Assembly: GCA_963799415.1 (NCBI GenBank)
Contig: CAWCXI010000018.1
Span: 143,561-207,560 of the forward strand
From: JAMXLO01 sp963799415
Lineage (GTDB): Bacteria > Pseudomonadota > Alphaproteobacteria > Acetobacterales > Acetobacteraceae
Direction: 5' to 3'
DNA: 64,000 nt
Shown here: piece by piece, positions 61,277 through 64,000 of the stretch
Layout of the letters: every line of letters starts with the position of its first letter
Position numbering within the stretch: the stretch's first letter is position 1
Program-made: the position numbers and the translations under genes
The notes under the pieces: generated by a model
Told to the model about the DNA's origin: nothing
Database searches by the model: none
Seen by the model: the letters and a program-made list of their open reading frames with translations, nothing else

Positions 61277-62017
61277 ATGTCGCAGACGAGCAAGCAGGTC
61301 GGCAGCTTCCGCGAGGCGGTGCAGGAGATCCCCGACGGCAGCACCATCGCGTTCGGTGGGTTCGCCATGCCGGGCGTGCCGTTCAACCTGATCAAGGCGC
61401 TGCTCGAGCACGGCGCGAAGCAGCTTACGCTGGTCGGCAACACCACCGGCGGCGCGCAGCAGCCGCGGATGCCCGACATGGGCATGCTGGTGGAGAATGG
61501 CCAGGTGAAGAAGGTGATCTGCGCCTTTACCGCAGCGACGCGCCCGACCGATACGCTGCCGTTCACCAAGTACTACGAGTCGGGCGAGGTCGATGCCGAA
61601 CTGGTGCCGCAGGGCACGCTCGCCGAACGCATGCGCGCGGCGGGGGCTGGCATTCCGGCGTTCTACACGCCCACCGCTGTCGGCACCGAACTCGCCGAAG
61701 GGCGCGAGACGCGCGTGATCCAGGGGCGCGAGTACCTGCTGGAATATGCGCTGCCGCTCGACTACGCGTTCATCCGGACGACGCGGGCCGACACTTTCGG
61801 CAACCTGCAGTTCCATCGTTCGCAGCGGAACTTCTGCCCGGTGATGGCGACCGCGGCGCGCGTCACCATCGTGGAGGTGGACGAGGAGATCGTGCCGGCA
61901 GGAACGATCGATCCGGACCAGGTGCACATGTCGGGTATCTTCGTTCATCGGCTGGTGAAGGTGCCGCCGCCGCCGGAAGGACTGTGGCCAACCCACCGCC
62001 AGGAGCGTCGCCGATGA
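61277..62017 (+). CDS. 3-oxoacid CoA-transferase subunit A
   Basis: From ATG 61277 (MSQTSKQVGSFREAVQEIPD, after GGGGGAA) a 246-residue subunit with TIAFGGFAMPGVPFNLIKAL, the family I signature and GRETRVIQGREYLLEYALPL. It swaps CoA between succinyl-CoA and a 3-oxoacid (acetoacetate or 3-oxoadipate). Longer in-frame codons upstream to 61001 are rejected because they cover the divergent outer-membrane gene. Overlaps subunit B by 4 bp. Confidence 0.93.
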   Translation: MSQTSKQVGSFREAVQEIPDGSTIAFGGFAMPGVPFNLIKALLEHGAKQLTLVGNTTGGAQQPRMPDMGMLVENGQVKKVICAFTAATRPTDTLPFTKYYESGEVDAELVPQGTLAERMRAAGAGIPAFYTPTAVGTELAEGRETRVIQGREYLLEYALPLDYAFIRTTRADTFGNLQFHRSQRNFCPVMATAARVTIVEVDEEIVPAGTIDPDQVHMSGIFVHRLVKVPPPPEGLWPTHRQERRR

Positions 62018-62691
62018 GCGGCACCGCGAAAGGTCTCAACCGCCAGCAGATGGCGGACCGCATTGCGCTGGAGTTCCAGGATGGCTGGATCGTCAACCTG
62101 GGCGTCGGCATTCCGACGATGTGCTCAAATACCGATATCGGCGATCGCGACATCACGTATCATTCGGAGAACGGCGTCATCGGCTATGGACCGATTGCGC
62201 CGGCGGGTGAGGAGGACCTGAACCTGGTCAACGCCGGCGGGCAGAACGTCACGCTGAAGGCCGGTGCGGCGGTGGTGCATCATGCGGATTCGTTCGCGAT
62301 CATCCGTGGTGGCCGCATCGACGTGACCGTGATGGGCGCCTACGAGGTCGCGTGCAACGGCGACTTCGCCAATTGGAAGATCACTGGGCAAAAGGGTGGT
62401 GGCATCGGCGGCGCCATGGACCTCGCGGCCTGTGCCAAGCGCGTGTTCATCATCATGGAACAGACGACGCGCAGCGGTGCGCCGCGCTTGGTGGCGCAAT
62501 GCGCACTGCCGGTGACGGCGCGCGGCGTGGTGAAGCTGGTGGCGACCAATTATGGGCTGTTCGAGCCGATGGGCGACGGGTTCCGGATTCGCGAGATCGC
62601 GCCTGGCGTCCCACTGGACGAGGTGCATGCGACCGTGGGATGCAGACTGACCGTGCCGGATAATCTGCCGGCGGTAAGGGTCGTGGCGTAG
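62014..62691 (+). CDS. 3-oxoacid CoA-transferase subunit B
   Basis: A 225-residue partner: MSGTAKGLNRQQMADRIALE, the catalytic Glu in SENGVIGYGPIAPAGEEDLN (SENG motif), and GGGIGGAMDLAACAKRVFII. ATG overlaps the A-subunit stop (ATGA). Together they form the ScoA/ScoB or PcaI/PcaJ-like heterotetramer; which substrate is not decidable from sequence. Confidence 0.93.
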   Translation: MSGTAKGLNRQQMADRIALEFQDGWIVNLGVGIPTMCSNTDIGDRDITYHSENGVIGYGPIAPAGEEDLNLVNAGGQNVTLKAGAAVVHHADSFAIIRGGRIDVTVMGAYEVACNGDFANWKITGQKGGGIGGAMDLAACAKRVFIIMEQTTRSGAPRLVAQCALPVTARGVVKLVATNYGLFEPMGDGFRIREIAPGVPLDEVHATVGCRLTVPDNLPAVRVVA

Positions 62692-62746
62692 CATAGCACT
62701 GCGGAGTTTTGGGGTGGGTTCATGCGCTTCGCGGCTTCGTTAATCT

Positions 62747-62791
62747 AACACGGAGAAGCAAGGCAAGGCGAGAGCCACAGAGTGCACGGAG
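62747..62791 (+). repeat. 45 bp repeat, left copy flanking the second IS630-type element
   Basis: AACACGGAGAAGCAAGGCAA (62747-62766) then GGCGAGAGCCACAGAGTGCA CGGAG-like tail, matching the reverse complement of 63851-63895 with four or five differences. The two copies bracket a decayed IS630-type element. The unit resembles CTCCGTG-rich dispersed repeats seen in other bacteria. Confidence 0.6.
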
Positions 62792-62826
62792 AAGGTCATC
62801 TACGCGCTTCGCGCGAAGCGCCATTC

Positions 62827-63846
62827 TGATACCAGCGGCCTGTTGAGTTGACTCAAGTGTGAATTGGAGCGGCTCGGATTGGCGTGATTCGTTGGGTTGT
62901 CGCCAAGCGGAGCAGGACGGCGATGACGGTGAAGATCGCGCGGCTGGAGTTGACGCCTTCCGATCTGCGCCGGGAGGCTGCTCGCACGAAGGACGCCGAC
63001 GCAGCGCGTCGGATGCTGGCGATAGCGCTGCTGCTGGAGGGACATGGCCGAGAGCAGGCGGCGCGTCAGTCGGGTATGGATCGCCAAACGCTGCGAGACT
63101 GGGTTCACCGCTACAACAGTGAGGGTGTCGGTGGTCTATTCGACGGCCCGCACGGCGGTGGTGCACCTATTGCATCGGCTCGGCTTCCGGCACCTCTCGG
63201 TGCGCCCCGCGTCACCCGCAGGCGGATAGCTTGGCACACGAGGCGCATAAAAAAACTTTGCCACACTGGTCGCTGACGCCATCCCGCCCGAGGCCTGGGG
63301 CAAGCCGATCGAGCTCTGGTGGCAGGATGAAGCACGTATCGGCCAGCAAGGCAGCCTGACCTACATCTGGGCGGAACAGGGCACACGGCCGGCGGCGCCG
63401 CGCGATCAACGCTACGATTGGGCCTATATCTTCGGCGCGATCTGTCCGGCGCGCGGCGCCGGCGCCGCCCTTGTCCTGCCTGAGGCCAATGCCGAGGCCA
63501 TGAACCTGCATCTGGTTGAGATCAGCCGCCATGTCACGGCTGGCGCGCATGCCGTCCTGCTGCTGGATCGCGCCGGGTGGCATCGGCTCGGCGGGCAGTT
63601 GCACCTCCCGCACAACATCAGCCTGCTGCATTTGCCGCCCTATTCACCGGAACTCAACCCGGTGGAGAACATCTGGCAATTCCTCAGGCAGAACTTTCTC
63701 AGCAATCGCGTCTACGACAGCTACGACGCCATCGTCGACGCCTCCTGCGCAGCATGGAATGCTCTCATCGATTTGCCTCAACGCATCCAGTCAATCACGC
63801 AGCGAAGTTGGGTTACAGCGGTCAACGCATAGGGCCGATGGTATTA
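62827..63846 (+). mobile_element. Second IS630-type element (degenerate)
   Basis: Left end TGATACCAGCGGCCTGTTGA (62827-62846) and reversed right end TAATACCATCGGCCCTATGC (63827-63846) share about 14 of 20 bases, an inverted repeat. The enclosed transposase has lost an internal segment. It sits between two inverted copies of a 45 bp repeat. Confidence 0.6.
62923..63832 (+). pseudogene. IS630-type transposase with internal deletion
   Basis: MTVKIARLELTPSDLRREAA and DRQTLRDWVHRYNSEGVGGL give the helix-turn-helix; after GLFDGPHGGG the sequence jumps, out of frame, to LGFRHLSVRP-type residues and KKLCHTG, then LWWQDEARIGQQGSLTYIWA (Asp), AHAVLLLDRAGWHRLGGQLH (Asp) and YSPELNPVENIWQFLRQNFL (Glu). 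A segment of roughly 40-60 residues before WWQDEA is missing or scrambled. Stop TAG at 63830. Confidence 0.8.
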
Positions 63847-63850
63847 CTAC

Positions 63851-63895
63851 CTCCGTGCACTCCGCGGCTCTCGTCTTTCCTTGCTTCTCCGTGTT
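63851..63895 (-). repeat. 45 bp repeat, right copy
   Basis: CTCCGTGCACTCCGCGGCTC (63851-63870) and TTGCTTCTCCGTGTT are the inverse of the left copy at 62747-62791. From 63896 to the window end no gene or element is recognisable. Confidence 0.6.
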
Positions 63896-64000
63896 GAATC
63901 AAATGCTGCCAAGGGGCACTGGCCCCAGAGTATTTGGCATTACGGCGACGTGCGCACTCGCGATGTGGATTGGTTCGTCCCTTCTCTCCTCGACATGACA

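Noticed and set aside
1..64000. CRISPR arrays, tRNA and rRNA genes
   Set aside because: No regular direct repeats with spacers and no cloverleaf or rRNA segments were recognised by eye in this window.

Overview
This 64 kb window is high-GC chromosomal DNA. It looks like an alphaproteobacterium, most likely a member of the Rhodospirillales/Acetobacteraceae. The pointers are a plant-type glutamate-cysteine ligase, an RNA-binding DUF4167 protein next to prmC, a DinB with a Cys-rich N-terminus, and TlyA, MlaA and MlaC of alphaproteobacterial type. The taxon is an inference from family resemblance; no rRNA or tRNA gene was seen.

Layout. 0-8.5 kb: a branched-chain-type ABC substrate-binding protein (cut by the window edge), two acyl-CoA dehydrogenases, a BTAD/TPR regulator, gshA, rsmE and divergent ubiA. 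8.5-15.5 kb: a His-rich PadR regulator with a VOC dioxygenase, a methyltransferase, a stress block (Usp-MarR-pirin), two unlisted small peptides and a Crp/Fnr regulator. 15.5-17 kb: a decayed IS110 element with a large hairpin. 17-21 kb: two sensor kinases. 21-31 kb: intact housekeeping and efflux genes (kinase, pdxH, fabI, aroC, tlyA, HxlR-EmrA-EmrB). 31-39.5 kb: an SDR, a DsbA-like isomerase, xseB-HDAC-TusA, an M23 protein, an LLM oxidoreductase, a second substrate-binding protein, ROK kinase and dinB. 39.5-42.8 kb: DUF4167, prmC, rpmB, two lipoproteins, EthD. 42.8-46.8 kb: a four-gene oxidative cluster (TauD-type dioxygenase, SDR, HD-domain protein, MFS carrier). 47-54.8 kb: M24 peptidase, prmA, UvrD/PcrA helicase, metF, mlaA, mlaC. 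54.8-64 kb: a mobile-element graveyard with IS4 and two IS630-type elements, a GMC oxidoreductase split by a 2.45 kb insertion, a KAP-NTPase remnant, an outer-membrane protein and a CoA-transferase pair.

Two things stand out. First, the 42.8-46.8 kb cluster pairs an Fe(II)/2-oxoglutarate dioxygenase with an HD-domain protein whose His/Asp pattern matches diiron oxygenases of the PhnZ/MIOX type; this recalls the PhnY-PhnZ organisation and is the best candidate for an undescribed catabolic system. Second, at least a dozen genes are broken by single-base indels, mostly an extra base in a 2-3 base homopolymer. This points to sequence errors as much as to gene decay, so many entries called pseudogene may be intact in the organism. 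A few lesions cannot be explained that way: a 10-bp duplication, IS insertions, and lost internal segments in dinB and two transposases.
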